Shown: positions 9,224 to 17,558, counted from the stretch's first letter. The stretch is DNA of 31,338 nucleotides from an uncultured Bacteroides sp. (GCA_900557355.1 USSR01000009.1:1-31338), one strand, 5' to 3'. Notes: generated by a model not told the origin, from the sequence alone. A program made the numbers and translations.

Positions 9224-10918
9224 TTAAAAAGTACTAAGCAATTTTCTACCATTACGAACCATCTGCGACGCATTTTGTCCATTCAACTTTTCGGGCATGA
9301 AACCGGACACTGTCTGATTCAGTTTTTTCAGTTTAGCCACCTCGCCATTTTCTGCAAACTCCTTACGGAGTATTCTGATTTTTTCAGCATCCTGAATACC
9401 TTCCACCAAACGTTCCATCCGGATACTACTGCTCCCGGGATATACCAGATAACAGTCTCCGGCTGCCCAAGAACGGAATCGGGAATCGTGAAGCGGATCT
9501 TTCGTCCAACTGTTGTATGCCCATCGCAAATAACCATCATATCCTCCAGCAACAGCATGCCACATCAGCCAACTGGCTTCAGCCGGTTCGGAGAAAGTAA
9601 AAGTGTTGGGATAGGCTTCAATACAGCAGGTATACACAGTAGAGAGCTTTCCACTCCTCCTCCGCTCTTCTCTTACCGAGTCCGGTAACGTATGTCCGTA
9701 TGCCAGACAAAGATCATACATTTTCGGTTCTATCTCCGGATAATAATCTCCGGCTCCGGAAACCTTATATCCGGCATCCGCACGAAATATCAAATCGAAC
9801 GCTTTCTGCATCATACTTTTTTCCCGCTCGTCCATGGCAATAGTCGTTTTCTCGAACCACCCCTTCTGACGTAAATGCCCTGCAAAATCTTTTAAAAAAC
9901 TGAACCAGTAGTCTTCATAAGCGGCCTCACCGGGTTTGGCTTCTACAAAGCGAATACGATTGGTAGCCTGATCGTAATAATCAAACTTCAAGGCCCACGG
10001 AACCAATGTATAGCAATTAATCTGACGATCGATCCCCAAACTCATCATAAACTCTACCCAACGGTCGAACACGGTATAGTCATACACCCAGCTCCCGTCT
10101 ATTTTCTTCATACGGAATACCATACTGTCAAAAGGATCTTCTGTCTGTCCTGCCCATGGATGATGCATTACCGAGGCTGTGATTACTTTCTGCCCGGCAT
10201 TTGCCAACTGCTGCATCAAGGGTTTCATAATATCGAAATGCTGCCGGCTCCACAAAGGAACATTATAATAGCGTGCCACAGCATACGGGTTCTGCCATAA
10301 GTCAAGATGAAAAACCCATTGAGCAGGGTCGGGCAATGTTCTTTTTTGCACATTGATTTTCATCGGAAGACGCACATCGGCAAAATTCTCTCCGGAGACA
10401 GTCAAGGCTCCCTTATAAACTCCACTGGGAATATCTTGCGGCACCCATATATTTACCCATAGAGGTTGCGTACACTGCGCCTCAATATCCAGTGATTTAC
10501 GGACTTCAAGCACATCCGCAACGAGAGAAGAATCCCAGTCAGCCTTATTGGGACGGTCACTGCAACCACTTTTGCGATCCTTATTCAATTCGTCCGTCCA
10601 AACATAACCGACAAAACTAGCAGTAGTTGCCGAAGCGGGAATTACATTTTTCCCGCATTTCAAGTCGCTAACAGCTATACGGACATTCTTTAAAGGTTGC
10701 CTTGTCCATAACACTGCTTGTGCATTGACACGTTCGCCTTTCCATGCATCAGTTTCCCATTGCTTGTTTCCTTGCCCTGCCGGAACTTCATTACGGGGAT
10801 AACGCACATCGGTACTTCCCCACTGCAAAATCAAATCCTGTGTCTGCCGTTGTTGCGCCCCTACAGAAGAGACAACTAACATCAGTAATGACAGACTCGC
10901 TAAAAAATTCTTATTCAT
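9224..10918 (-). CDS. DUF4091 / GH123-like glycoside hydrolase, secreted
   Basis: A 564-residue protein with a signal peptide cleaved near SVGAQ (residue 21), so probably periplasmic. Residues about 25-195 form a beta-sandwich. From about 200 there is a TIM-barrel-like region with the Asp363-Glu364 pair in AMDEREK, followed by VYTCCIE, GYDGYLRWAYNSW (459-471) and GDCYLVYPG (487-495), which are typical of DUF4091. In GH123, an Asp-Glu pair supports substrate-assisted hydrolysis of beta-linked N-acetylgalactosamine, and DUF4091 proteins share that architecture. A role in removing beta-GalNAc or a related N-acetylhexosamine is therefore plausible but not proven. It is the second gene of the enzyme operon, 35 bases after the GH29 gene. 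Other DUF4091 members have unknown substrates. Confidence 0.8.
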   Translation of the reverse strand: MNKNFLASLSLLMLVVSSVGAQQRQTQDLILQWGSTDVRYPRNEVPAGQGNKQWETDAWKGERVNAQAVLWTRQPLKNVRIAVSDLKCGKNVIPASATTASFVGYVWTDELNKDRKSGCSDRPNKADWDSSLVADVLEVRKSLDIEAQCTQPLWVNIWVPQDIPSGVYKGALTVSGENFADVRLPMKINVQKRTLPDPAQWVFHLDLWQNPYAVARYYNVPLWSRQHFDIMKPLMQQLANAGQKVITASVMHHPWAGQTEDPFDSMVFRMKKIDGSWVYDYTVFDRWVEFMMSLGIDRQINCYTLVPWALKFDYYDQATNRIRFVEAKPGEAAYEDYWFSFLKDFAGHLRQKGWFEKTTIAMDEREKSMMQKAFDLIFRADAGYKVSGAGDYYPEIEPKMYDLCLAYGHTLPDSVREERRRSGKLSTVYTCCIEAYPNTFTFSEPAEASWLMWHAVAGGYDGYLRWAYNSWTKDPLHDSRFRSWAAGDCYLVYPGSSSIRMERLVEGIQDAEKIRILRKEFAENGEVAKLKKLNQTVSGFMPEKLNGQNASQMVRNGRKLLSTF

Positions 10919-10953
10919 AGTGTTTTATCTCTTGGTATTATATACGATCAATT

Positions 10954-12831
10954 TTACTCAAGGAACAACCAGTTCAGTCCAAACAGTTCTTTCCGAGGAG
11001 TAACCGCAGGACGGACATGGATGGTATAAATTCCGGCATGTGGAAATTTAACCTTGCCCAAATGACGGGTATAGAATTCCTCGAACCCTTTAGGCCCTGC
11101 TAAAGTCTTTGCCTCAATCATTCCCGCACCTTCCACTTCAACCCAATAAGGCTGACCTGCCGAAAGCGAATCACAAGAATAGAAGATAGTCAACTCTCTC
11201 TCACCCTCTTCCGGCATATATACTTTCCAGGAGGCACGGCTATTCATAGAGTTCCATTTACGAATACTAGTCGGAGAAATATAACCGACACCAGTGACAT
11301 CCGTCCCCGTAGCCCGTTCCACTCCTCCTGTCAGAACTGCTTTCGCCTGTCCCATCTGAATACCTCCGAAATTAATTTCACCACAGAAACCATTTTCTGC
11401 CTGCACCTCTCCTTCAACCTCCAATTCAACAACCGAATCATAGCCTACCGGCTCACGTACAGGTCCTTGCACATGAAGTAATAATCCTTTCTGGATAAAT
11501 GTGATTTTTTGATCTCCCAAAGAAGGAATACGTGCTTTCAGCACTTTGTTTTTCAATCCATTGACCCGGATTATCCCATCCGAGGGCCACTCAAACACAT
11601 GCAAATAAATTTTCGTCTTATTTCCTTCAGTACGTTGGGTTATAAGCCCCCAATCTTGTGAGTCTTCTGCAAAGGGAGAAGGATAAGTGCCATGAAACCC
11701 GACTTTATTCTTATGTATCATTTCTCCAATTTCACGTATACGGGTTTTGATTTCCGGAGGAATAGAGCCATCGGCACGGGGGCCAATATTCAACATAACA
11801 TTTCCTCCTTTATATATCCCTTTCACAATCTCACGGACAAAGTAAGTAGTAGAACGCCAGTTCTGATCATCACGGTTATATCCCCAAGTGTGATTAAAGG
11901 TAGCAGCTGTTTCCCAAGTATGCCCCAACGGTTGGTCAGGGAACTGATTATCTCCCATCGTTTGGAAGTCTACTCCATCATCACCCACTTCATGAATCCC
12001 CAAACGGGTATTCACCAGCACTGTAGGATCCAACTGGCGAATCATAGCAAGCATATCACGCATCTGTTTTTCCGTCATCTGCCCCTCGGCAACAGGATCT
12101 GCACGCCAACAGTCAAACCAGAATAATTTAACACCATACTCTTTGATTAATTCGGCTACTTGCGGCATCGCTTTCTCACGCCAATATTTATCATAAGCTT
12201 CTTCAGTAGGCAGTTGCCGATAAGGTGCATCAATCTCTCCACGTCCGGCAGCTATACGGTCAAAATGGGTTTTCTGTTCATCTGCATAATCCCAGTCATT
12301 ATTACGTCCGTTCATATCTCCCCAATCCAGCCATTGAGAATAGTAGGCACACAAAACAATGCCATGTTTCTCACACTTTTCCTTCAAGCACTTCAACACA
12401 TCAAAATGAGTACCGGATAAGTTTCCATAAGTATAATCGCTTACTTTGGAATTCCAAAAAGCGACTCCATCATGATGTTTTGTCACAAAAGTAAGATACT
12501 TGAATCCTCCCTCTTTGGTAGCAATCACCCAGTCTTCTATCTCTTTTTCGGAGATAGGCATACGTTTTGCCATCTTATCCCAGTCAGCCTTCTGCACTTT
12601 ATTATGGCAGCGTATCCATTCGGCATATTCCGAGTTTCTCACCTTCTCACCATAAAAACGACCGGCTGCCGGAGTACACACAGACCCACGAATCATTATG
12701 CCGAGCCGCGCTTCTTCAAACCACCTGACTCTCTCTTTTTGTGTACGGGGCAGAACTTCTTTTTCGGGAGTTTGCTTGTTACAACTCAATAGTAACAGAC
12801 TTGCAACAAGTATAAACCAGATTCTATTCAT
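10954..12831 (-). CDS. GH29-like alpha-L-fucosidase lipoprotein, first gene of the enzyme operon
   Basis: GH29 enzymes remove alpha-L-fucose by retention. Lipobox LLLLSC with Cys17 marks a lipoprotein. Catalytic-domain motifs are TKHHDG (His119-His120), the AYYSQWLDWGD segment (162-172) and nucleophile Asp240 in LFWFDCW. The strand that normally reads FGMFIHWG instead reads LGIMIRGS (43-50), so the conserved His and Trp are Arg48 and Gly49. In structurally known GH29 enzymes that His contacts fucose, so specificity may be changed. Residues about 480-610 form a C-terminal beta-sandwich that may bind carbohydrate. Its ATG lies exactly 30 bases after a -7 element and downstream of the proposed HTCS operator, so it leads the operon. 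Fucosidase is the best call; another deoxy-hexosidase is possible. Confidence 0.85.
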   Translation of the reverse strand: MNRIWFILVASLLLLSCNKQTPEKEVLPRTQKERVRWFEEARLGIMIRGSVCTPAAGRFYGEKVRNSEYAEWIRCHNKVQKADWDKMAKRMPISEKEIEDWVIATKEGGFKYLTFVTKHHDGVAFWNSKVSDYTYGNLSGTHFDVLKCLKEKCEKHGIVLCAYYSQWLDWGDMNGRNNDWDYADEQKTHFDRIAAGRGEIDAPYRQLPTEEAYDKYWREKAMPQVAELIKEYGVKLFWFDCWRADPVAEGQMTEKQMRDMLAMIRQLDPTVLVNTRLGIHEVGDDGVDFQTMGDNQFPDQPLGHTWETAATFNHTWGYNRDDQNWRSTTYFVREIVKGIYKGGNVMLNIGPRADGSIPPEIKTRIREIGEMIHKNKVGFHGTYPSPFAEDSQDWGLITQRTEGNKTKIYLHVFEWPSDGIIRVNGLKNKVLKARIPSLGDQKITFIQKGLLLHVQGPVREPVGYDSVVELEVEGEVQAENGFCGEINFGGIQMGQAKAVLTGGVERATGTDVTGVGYISPTSIRKWNSMNSRASWKVYMPEEGERELTIFYSCDSLSAGQPYWVEVEGAGMIEAKTLAGPKGFEEFYTRHLGKVKFPHAGIYTIHVRPAVTPRKELFGLNWLFLE

Positions 12832-12861
12832 AACTACTTTCTTTTTATATTAGATTTGTTA

Positions 12862-12869
12862 CAAAAGTA
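12862..12869 (-). promoter_or_regulatory. -7 element of the enzyme operon promoter
   Basis: On the minus strand this reads TACTTTTG, matching the Bacteroides -7 consensus TAnnTTTG. It lies 30 bases before the GH29 ATG and 30 bases after the second TTGTACGC repeat. No good -33 TTTG is present at the expected spacing, as expected for an activator-dependent promoter. Transcription should start near 12855 (inferred). Confidence 0.7.
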
Positions 12870-12895
12870 GGTCACATAAAAGTTTCCATGTGACC
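12870..12895. repeat. 8+8 inverted repeat in the enzyme operon promoter
   Basis: GGTCACAT (12870-12877) and ATGTGACC (12888-12895) are perfect inverted arms around a 10-base spacer. The repeat lies between the -7 element and the HTCS-type direct repeats, where a -33 element would be. Because it is upstream of the likely transcription start it should act as DNA, for example as an operator. The TCACA/TGTGA arms recall CRP-family half-sites but in everted order. The susC1 promoter has no counterpart. Confidence 0.6.
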
Positions 12896-12899
12896 GAAA

Positions 12900-12929
12900 G
12901 CGTACAATACAGGGTAACTCTGCGTACAA
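12900..12929 (-). promoter_or_regulatory. Proposed HTCS operator of the enzyme operon (two direct repeats, 22-base period)
   Basis: Read on the minus strand, TTGTACGC occurs at 12929-12922 and again at 12907-12900, exactly 22 bases apart. The longer plus-strand copies GCGTACAAAACA and GCGTACAATACA agree at 11 of 12 positions. The same core, orientation, period and distance to the -7 element occur in front of susC1. AraC-type DNA-binding domains such as that of the HTCS usually bind direct repeats about two helical turns apart. The link to this HTCS is inferred from position and sharing. Confidence 0.75.
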
Positions 12930-12982
12930 AACAACGTATTTCTCACCTTTTTCTTAAATGAACGCTAAACTATCCGGAAGAC

Positions 12983-13013
12983 TTGACAAACGCCTTTTTT
13001 TGTTGTATATTTG
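12983..13013 (+). promoter_or_regulatory. Rightward promoter for the short intergenic transcript
   Basis: TTGACA at 12983-12988 is followed after 17 bases by TATATTTG at 13006-13013, a full match to the Bacteroides -7 consensus TAnnTTTG. It is the best-formed promoter in the gap and diverges from the enzyme operon promoter. Transcription should start near 13020. Confidence 0.7.
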
Positions 13014-13042
13014 TAGACATAACGTATTACTTAAAGCTTAAC

Positions 13043-13135
13043 ATGGAAGATATAAATCTATATAAACATCTATACCCCACTTTGGAAAAGTATAATATTA
13101 CAACAATTCGCTTAACTGATTCTTGTAAAAGCTAG
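13043..13135 (+). CDS. Possible 30-residue peptide of unknown function
   Basis: An ATG about 23 bases after the predicted transcription start opens a 30-codon frame (MEDINLYKHLYPTLEK at its N-terminus) that ends in TAG just before the terminator hairpin. The peptide is mixed-charge, with no signal peptide or membrane segment. The upstream AAAG is a weak ribosome-binding site, but Bacteroides often lacks strong ones. Short frames arise by chance, so coding is unproven. No homologue is recognised. Confidence 0.3.
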   Translation: MEDINLYKHLYPTLEKYNITTIRLTDSCKS

Positions 13136-13160
13136 AACATAAATAATTCTCTGAAGGCTT

Positions 13161-13198
13161 AAGGCTGCAAACTCTTATGGGGTTTTGCAGCCTTTTTT
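13161..13198 (+). terminator. Intrinsic terminator of the short intergenic transcript
   Basis: AAGGCTGCAAA (13161-13171) pairs perfectly with TTTGCAGCCTT (13184-13194) across a 12-base loop, and the descending arm runs into TTTTTT at 13193-13198. This is a textbook rho-independent terminator for plus-strand transcription. Confidence 0.88.
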
Positions 13199-13241
13199 GT
13201 TGCATAAAATTAAGTAGAAACTACTAAAACGACAGATGAGA

Positions 13242-13298
13242 GTTTATAATAAACTCCAGACCCGTTTATAATAAACGATGAAGGTTTTTATTATAAAC
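13242..13298. repeat. Three helically phased palindromes GTTTATAATAAAC
   Basis: GTTTATAATAAAC occurs at 13242-13254 and 13264-13276, with arms GTTTA/TAAAC around TAA. A related copy, GTTTTTATTATAAAC, is at 13284-13298. Centres are near 13248, 13270 and 13291, so spacings are 22 and 21 bases, two helical turns each. This looks like a cooperative protein-binding array. The target gene is unclear: the array is beyond the small transcript's terminator, upstream of the enzyme operon and downstream of the HTCS gene. The AT-rich context weakens each copy alone, but the phasing is hard to explain by chance. Confidence 0.6.
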
Positions 13299-13461
13299 TA
13301 AAAAAGAGTTTGTGCATAAATGGTAAACTATTTTCAATAGAGAATAAAGACAAGAAAACGAATAAATGGTTTTAGCCGAGATTAATAGTAAATATTAAAC
13401 ACAAACTTGTCGTTCATAAATCCGGAATGTCAATAGCCTGCGTCGCTATCTGCATCCACAA

Positions 13462-16400
13462 TCACTCTTCGTCTTTTTCGACTTGCTCTTCATCTTCTTT
13501 TCCCTTATTCCTATATCCTAAAGGACTTACTCCATAAGCCTCCTTGAAACAACGACCAAAATAACGCGGTGAGCTGAATCCGGTCTTATCGGAGATTTCC
13601 GAAATACTTAGGGTCAGATCACTCCTCAATAAGAAAGCGGCCCGTTTCAAGCGAACGGTAGAAAGGAATTCATTAGGTGTCTGTCCTGTGATACCTTTTA
13701 TTTTCTGAAAAAAGTAGGTGCGGGACATACATAACTCACGAATCAGCTCACTCAAACTAAATTCAGAGTTATCCATGTTCCGTTCGATAATCTCCATGGT
13801 GCGTTCCAGTAAATCCTCGTCCATAGGATTAGTAGCCAGTATCCGTGCAGGCGCTTGAGGTTGCTTGCTGAATTTCTCCTGTAAGATACGCCGGCTGTTT
13901 ACCAGATTGTTGCAACGGGAGATAAGCAGACTGGTATGGAAAGGTTTCGTTATATAATCATCCGCACCGGTACGCAGCCCCTCCAATGTATGCTCAATCG
14001 CAGTACGAGCTGTAAGAAGCACCACGGGGATATGACAGGTGGCAAAATCCGACTTTATCTCCTTACATAGTTCGGTCCCCGTCATTCGGGGCATCACTAC
14101 ATCACTAAGGATAATATCCGGCTGTTCCTCCCTACCTTTCTGCAGCCCTTCTTCTCCGTCAGCGGCAGTCAATACTTCGTAATAGGGTGAGAATAGCCCT
14201 GCCAACATTTCACGCAACGAATCATTATCTTCCACAATCAGCATTTTAGCACCTTTGATACGTTCTTTTAACGGTTCTTCTTCCAGTTCCTCCTGGCCAG
14301 TGATAAGAAATGCATCTGTTTTTACTGCCGCCACTTCATTTTTTGTCATTTCATCCAACTGTTCATCAGTGAAATGCTCTTTACCCAATTTCAGAGTAAG
14401 AGTAAATACCGTTTCCTCATCGGGAATACTGTTTGCAGTCAAAGTGCCATGATGAAGTTCCGCCAACCCTTTGCTCAAGGCAAGACCGATGCCAGTACCT
14501 TCAGAAACAGTAGAGCTTTTCTCTACCTGATAAAAGCGGGTGAAAATCTTCTCCAGTTCCTCCGGCTCAATCCCTTTCCCACTATTCCGCACTTCAACTA
14601 CTGCTTCATCGACATTTCTGTAGACACGAATCGCAATGGTACCGGATTGAGGCGTATATTTAAAAGCATTAGAAAGTAGATTACTAATAATTTTCTGTAT
14701 CTGACGTGCGTCATACCATACCTCCAAATCCTCTTCCTCCTTCACGAAGCTAAAACTAATCTGACGGGTAGCCGCATATTCCGCATAGAGCAAATAATTC
14801 TCATATAAGAAATCAATCAAATTGTGCCTGCGGACTTTTATCTTCATGTGCCCTTGCTCTTGTTTGCGAAAATCGAGCAACTCTGAAATCAACTCCCGAA
14901 GCTGAATACCGTTCTTATAGACATTCAGTAATTTATTATAAATGGAAGGAGCAAAGGCCTGCATTTGCAACAATGTCTCCATCTGCCCTATAATGATCGT
15001 AAGCGGTGTACGGAATTCATGAGAAATATTCGTAAAGAAACGAAGTTTGGATTGGTTCATCTCCTCCACATCACGGATATGCTGCTGTTCATATTTCAGT
15101 GATTCGCGAAGATGGAAACGTGTCTGATAAGTCCTGATTACATAATATAAAAGTCCGCCGACAATTGCTATATAAATAAGGTACGCCCACGTCGTTTTAT
15201 AGAAAGGCGGCAACATGCGAATATCCAACCGATAATCTGCCTGAAACGCTTTATTCTTACCAATCGATTTAATCAACAACGTATAGTCTCCGGCAGGCAG
15301 ATTAGTATAGGTGATTGTATTCTGTCCGCGTGTGCTGGTCCAGTCCTTCGAGAAACCATCTAACCGATAAACGATTTCATCTTTGTTTGCCGGAAGATAA
15401 TTGGATGTCGCAAACTCGAAACTGAATATCGAGTGATTACTTTTCAAAACAATAGAAGAAGCATCGTAAAGAGAAACCGGAAGAATCCCCGAATTATCGC
15501 CTACATGAACTTCATTTCCATTCACCAACAACCGATCAGGAATAATCCGGTAATGCTTGTATATAATGTTCAACTGTTTTTCGTAGAAAGAAACCATACC
15601 GTTCATTCCTCCCAAAAAAATTTCTCCATCCTTAGTCTGGCACAAAGAGCCTTCATTTAAAGTAGTGAAAGGAAAGCCATTGGCATGATTATAATTACTG
15701 AACGTCCGGTTAACCGGATCAAAAATACAAAATCCCTGATTGGTAGTCAACAAAAGACGTCCGTTTTGAGATTCACAAACAGCGTATACACAGTCACTAC
15801 CCAGTCCATCCTGCCTGGATGTAAAGCGTTCAAAATCATTTGTTTCAGGACGATACAGATTCAGCCCTCCTCCCATCGTACTTAGCCAGATCCGCTGGTT
15901 CCTGTCTTCTGCAATACAGGTAACCATATTATCGCTTATACTATTCTTTTTATTCAAATCAAAAGAATAAAGCGTAGACTCTTTAGTGTCCATATTATAA
16001 CAATACACACCCTTACCCTCCACTGCTATCCAAAGACTTCCCTTTGAATCAATCTTAAGATAATGCGCCAGCTCATTAGTCAACAGGGTAAAGGTAGCTG
16101 TTTCCGGATGGAAAAGATACACTCCGTCATAAGAAGCAATGGCTAGTTGTTCCTGATAGCCTACAATACTCAATACCACATCTGATGCATGGTCCTCCTT
16201 ATTCACGCTATAATGTAAGAAACGCCCGGTCCGCAAGTCCAATTTATTGAATCCTCCCTGATGGGTACCAACCCAGACTGAATTGCGTTGACGATCATAA
16301 TACAGACATTTAACTTTGTTTTGTGAAAGGCTGTTCATTCCTTCTATATGCCTGTACCACTTAAATTCTTTTGTCCGGCGATCATACAAATTCAATCCTC

Positions 16401-17496
16401 CTCCTTCCGTAGCAATCCAGAGTTGCCCTTCTTCTCCTTCAATAATAGTCCCTACAATGGGAGAACTAAGTCCCTCACGTTCATTCTTAGACAATTTATA
16501 ATGAGTATATATCTTATAATCGGGATTAAAATAGTTGACTCCTCCGAAATAAGTACCTATCCAAAAGGTTCCCTGATGATCTTTGAGAATACTGAATATG
16601 GAAGAATCACTCAAGCTGCCGGGAGCATCCGTAGTAGTAAAATGAGTAAAGACTCCGGTTTTCTTATCCAGTTTATCCAGTCCCCGTTCAGTACCTATCC
16701 AAAGATTCCCCTGATCATCTTCACAAACATTACGGACGGAATTGTCAGCAATACAGTTTACACTTCCCGCCTCCCTTTGATAATGGGTTATCTTCCCATT
16801 CCTGGAAATACGGTATAAACCATTATCCCACATACAAACCCATATATCTTCATTGGAATCCTGATAAAGATTATAAATATAAGTACCCGCAAAAAGATGT
16901 TGTTCCTCTTTACCCTTCGGATCCATAACATAGAGGCCATCGTTGTAGGAGCCAATCCAGAATCGTCCGGACTTATCCTTCAACAAACAATTAGGCAATA
17001 CCTGTCCCGGAAAGTTACAATAGGGCGTTTGTATTCCGGTTGTTTCCTCCCTTTCATAGATCCTGCCATACGTACCCATAAACAATTTGCCATCACAATA
17101 AGTAATAGCGGTCATCCACTCTTTCTGTTTGTCGGAAATGTGAGTGAATGTTTCGGTCTTCATATCGAGTTCGCTGACTCCTTCTGTAGTAAGCACATAT
17201 ATCAGCCCCTTTCCGTTGCCGCAGATTCTTCTGACAGTACGTCCCAGTAAAGTGGTCGGATTCCCTTTTTCCTCCTTATAGGTTTTAATGCGATTACCAT
17301 TATAAACATTCAGACCATCCCGAGTTCCAATCCAAATTTGTCCCCATTCATCATTATAAAGTGCATATACGGTAAATTGCGAAAGTCCGTTATCGGTAGT
17401 CAGATAATTGAAAGACATATCCTGTGCGTAAGCCGAAGGAAAAACGGCAAAGCAAAAAAGAAAAAATAGCCGGATTATGATCGTCCTATTCCTCAT
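13462..17496 (-). CDS. Hybrid two-component system regulator (HTCS) of the PUL
   Basis: One inner-membrane protein combines sensor kinase and response regulator. After a signal peptide (to about residue 25) come many beta-propeller blades with recurring (L/I)WIGT-like motifs (for example 54-58, 265-269, 312-316), about 30-640. A Y_Y_Y domain (about 690-760) precedes a membrane segment at about 771-788. The kinase has phospho-acceptor His826 in NISHEFRTP, N-box NLLSNAFKYT (939-948) and GTGIGLALSKG. The receiver (about 1085-1195) has Asp1132 in LSDVVMP and Lys1184. An AraC-type DNA-binding domain (about 1240-1335) ends it. All key residues are intact. Such HTCSs bind an oligosaccharide in the periplasm and activate the PUL. 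It sits between the two operons it should control, with matching operators in front of both. Confidence 0.96.
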   Translation of the reverse strand: MRNRTIIIRLFFLFCFAVFPSAYAQDMSFNYLTTDNGLSQFTVYALYNDEWGQIWIGTRDGLNVYNGNRIKTYKEEKGNPTTLLGRTVRRICGNGKGLIYVLTTEGVSELDMKTETFTHISDKQKEWMTAITYCDGKLFMGTYGRIYEREETTGIQTPYCNFPGQVLPNCLLKDKSGRFWIGSYNDGLYVMDPKGKEEQHLFAGTYIYNLYQDSNEDIWVCMWDNGLYRISRNGKITHYQREAGSVNCIADNSVRNVCEDDQGNLWIGTERGLDKLDKKTGVFTHFTTTDAPGSLSDSSIFSILKDHQGTFWIGTYFGGVNYFNPDYKIYTHYKLSKNEREGLSSPIVGTIIEGEEGQLWIATEGGGLNLYDRRTKEFKWYRHIEGMNSLSQNKVKCLYYDRQRNSVWVGTHQGGFNKLDLRTGRFLHYSVNKEDHASDVVLSIVGYQEQLAIASYDGVYLFHPETATFTLLTNELAHYLKIDSKGSLWIAVEGKGVYCYNMDTKESTLYSFDLNKKNSISDNMVTCIAEDRNQRIWLSTMGGGLNLYRPETNDFERFTSRQDGLGSDCVYAVCESQNGRLLLTTNQGFCIFDPVNRTFSNYNHANGFPFTTLNEGSLCQTKDGEIFLGGMNGMVSFYEKQLNIIYKHYRIIPDRLLVNGNEVHVGDNSGILPVSLYDASSIVLKSNHSIFSFEFATSNYLPANKDEIVYRLDGFSKDWTSTRGQNTITYTNLPAGDYTLLIKSIGKNKAFQADYRLDIRMLPPFYKTTWAYLIYIAIVGGLLYYVIRTYQTRFHLRESLKYEQQHIRDVEEMNQSKLRFFTNISHEFRTPLTIIIGQMETLLQMQAFAPSIYNKLLNVYKNGIQLRELISELLDFRKQEQGHMKIKVRRHNLIDFLYENYLLYAEYAATRQISFSFVKEEEDLEVWYDARQIQKIISNLLSNAFKYTPQSGTIAIRVYRNVDEAVVEVRNSGKGIEPEELEKIFTRFYQVEKSSTVSEGTGIGLALSKGLAELHHGTLTANSIPDEETVFTLTLKLGKEHFTDEQLDEMTKNEVAAVKTDAFLITGQEELEEEPLKERIKGAKMLIVEDNDSLREMLAGLFSPYYEVLTAADGEEGLQKGREEQPDIILSDVVMPRMTGTELCKEIKSDFATCHIPVVLLTARTAIEHTLEGLRTGADDYITKPFHTSLLISRCNNLVNSRRILQEKFSKQPQAPARILATNPMDEDLLERTMEIIERNMDNSEFSLSELIRELCMSRTYFFQKIKGITGQTPNEFLSTVRLKRAAFLLRSDLTLSISEISDKTGFSSPRYFGRCFKEAYGVSPLGYRNKGKEDEEQVEKDEE

Positions 17497-17558
17497 AATG
17501 GTGTATTCGTATAAATTAGTATTAGTTATAAAGCACTATATCGCCCCGGTTCTGTATG

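Larger units (their letters stand above)
13020..13198 (+). ncRNA. Candidate small RNA (about 180 nt) between the enzyme operon and HTCS
   Basis: A strong promoter and a strong intrinsic terminator enclose about 180 bases that contain no gene longer than 30 codons. This is the expected layout for a Bacteroides intergenic small RNA, several of which are associated with PULs. It could instead be the mRNA of the 30-residue peptide at 13043-13135, or both. The start is inferred from the promoter; the end follows from the terminator. I do not recognise a known RNA family. Confidence 0.5.
12832..13461. other. Regulatory intergenic region between the enzyme operon and the HTCS gene
   Basis: This 630-base AT-rich gap has no long gene. 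From left to right it holds the leftward operon promoter, an 8+8 inverted repeat, a pair of direct repeats shared with the susC1 promoter, a rightward promoter, a short transcription unit with a possible 30-codon reading frame, a strong intrinsic terminator, and three phased palindromes. The last 160 bases before the HTCS stop codon show nothing convincing. No insertion sequence, tRNA or CRISPR repeat is visible. Confidence 0.8.

Noticed and set aside
13212..13224. Inverted repeat AGTAG-AAA-CTACT in the intergenic gap
   Set aside because: Five-base arms around three bases in AT-rich DNA are expected by chance, and it has no repeat partners.
13433..13449. Small hairpin ATAGC/GCTAT just after the HTCS stop as a terminator
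   Set aside because: The stem is only 5 bp and no T-run follows on the minus strand.
16348..16818. 156-codon plus-strand frame inside the HTCS gene
   Set aside because: It is antisense to the repeated beta-propeller coding sequence, has no domain and no promoter or ribosome-binding site.
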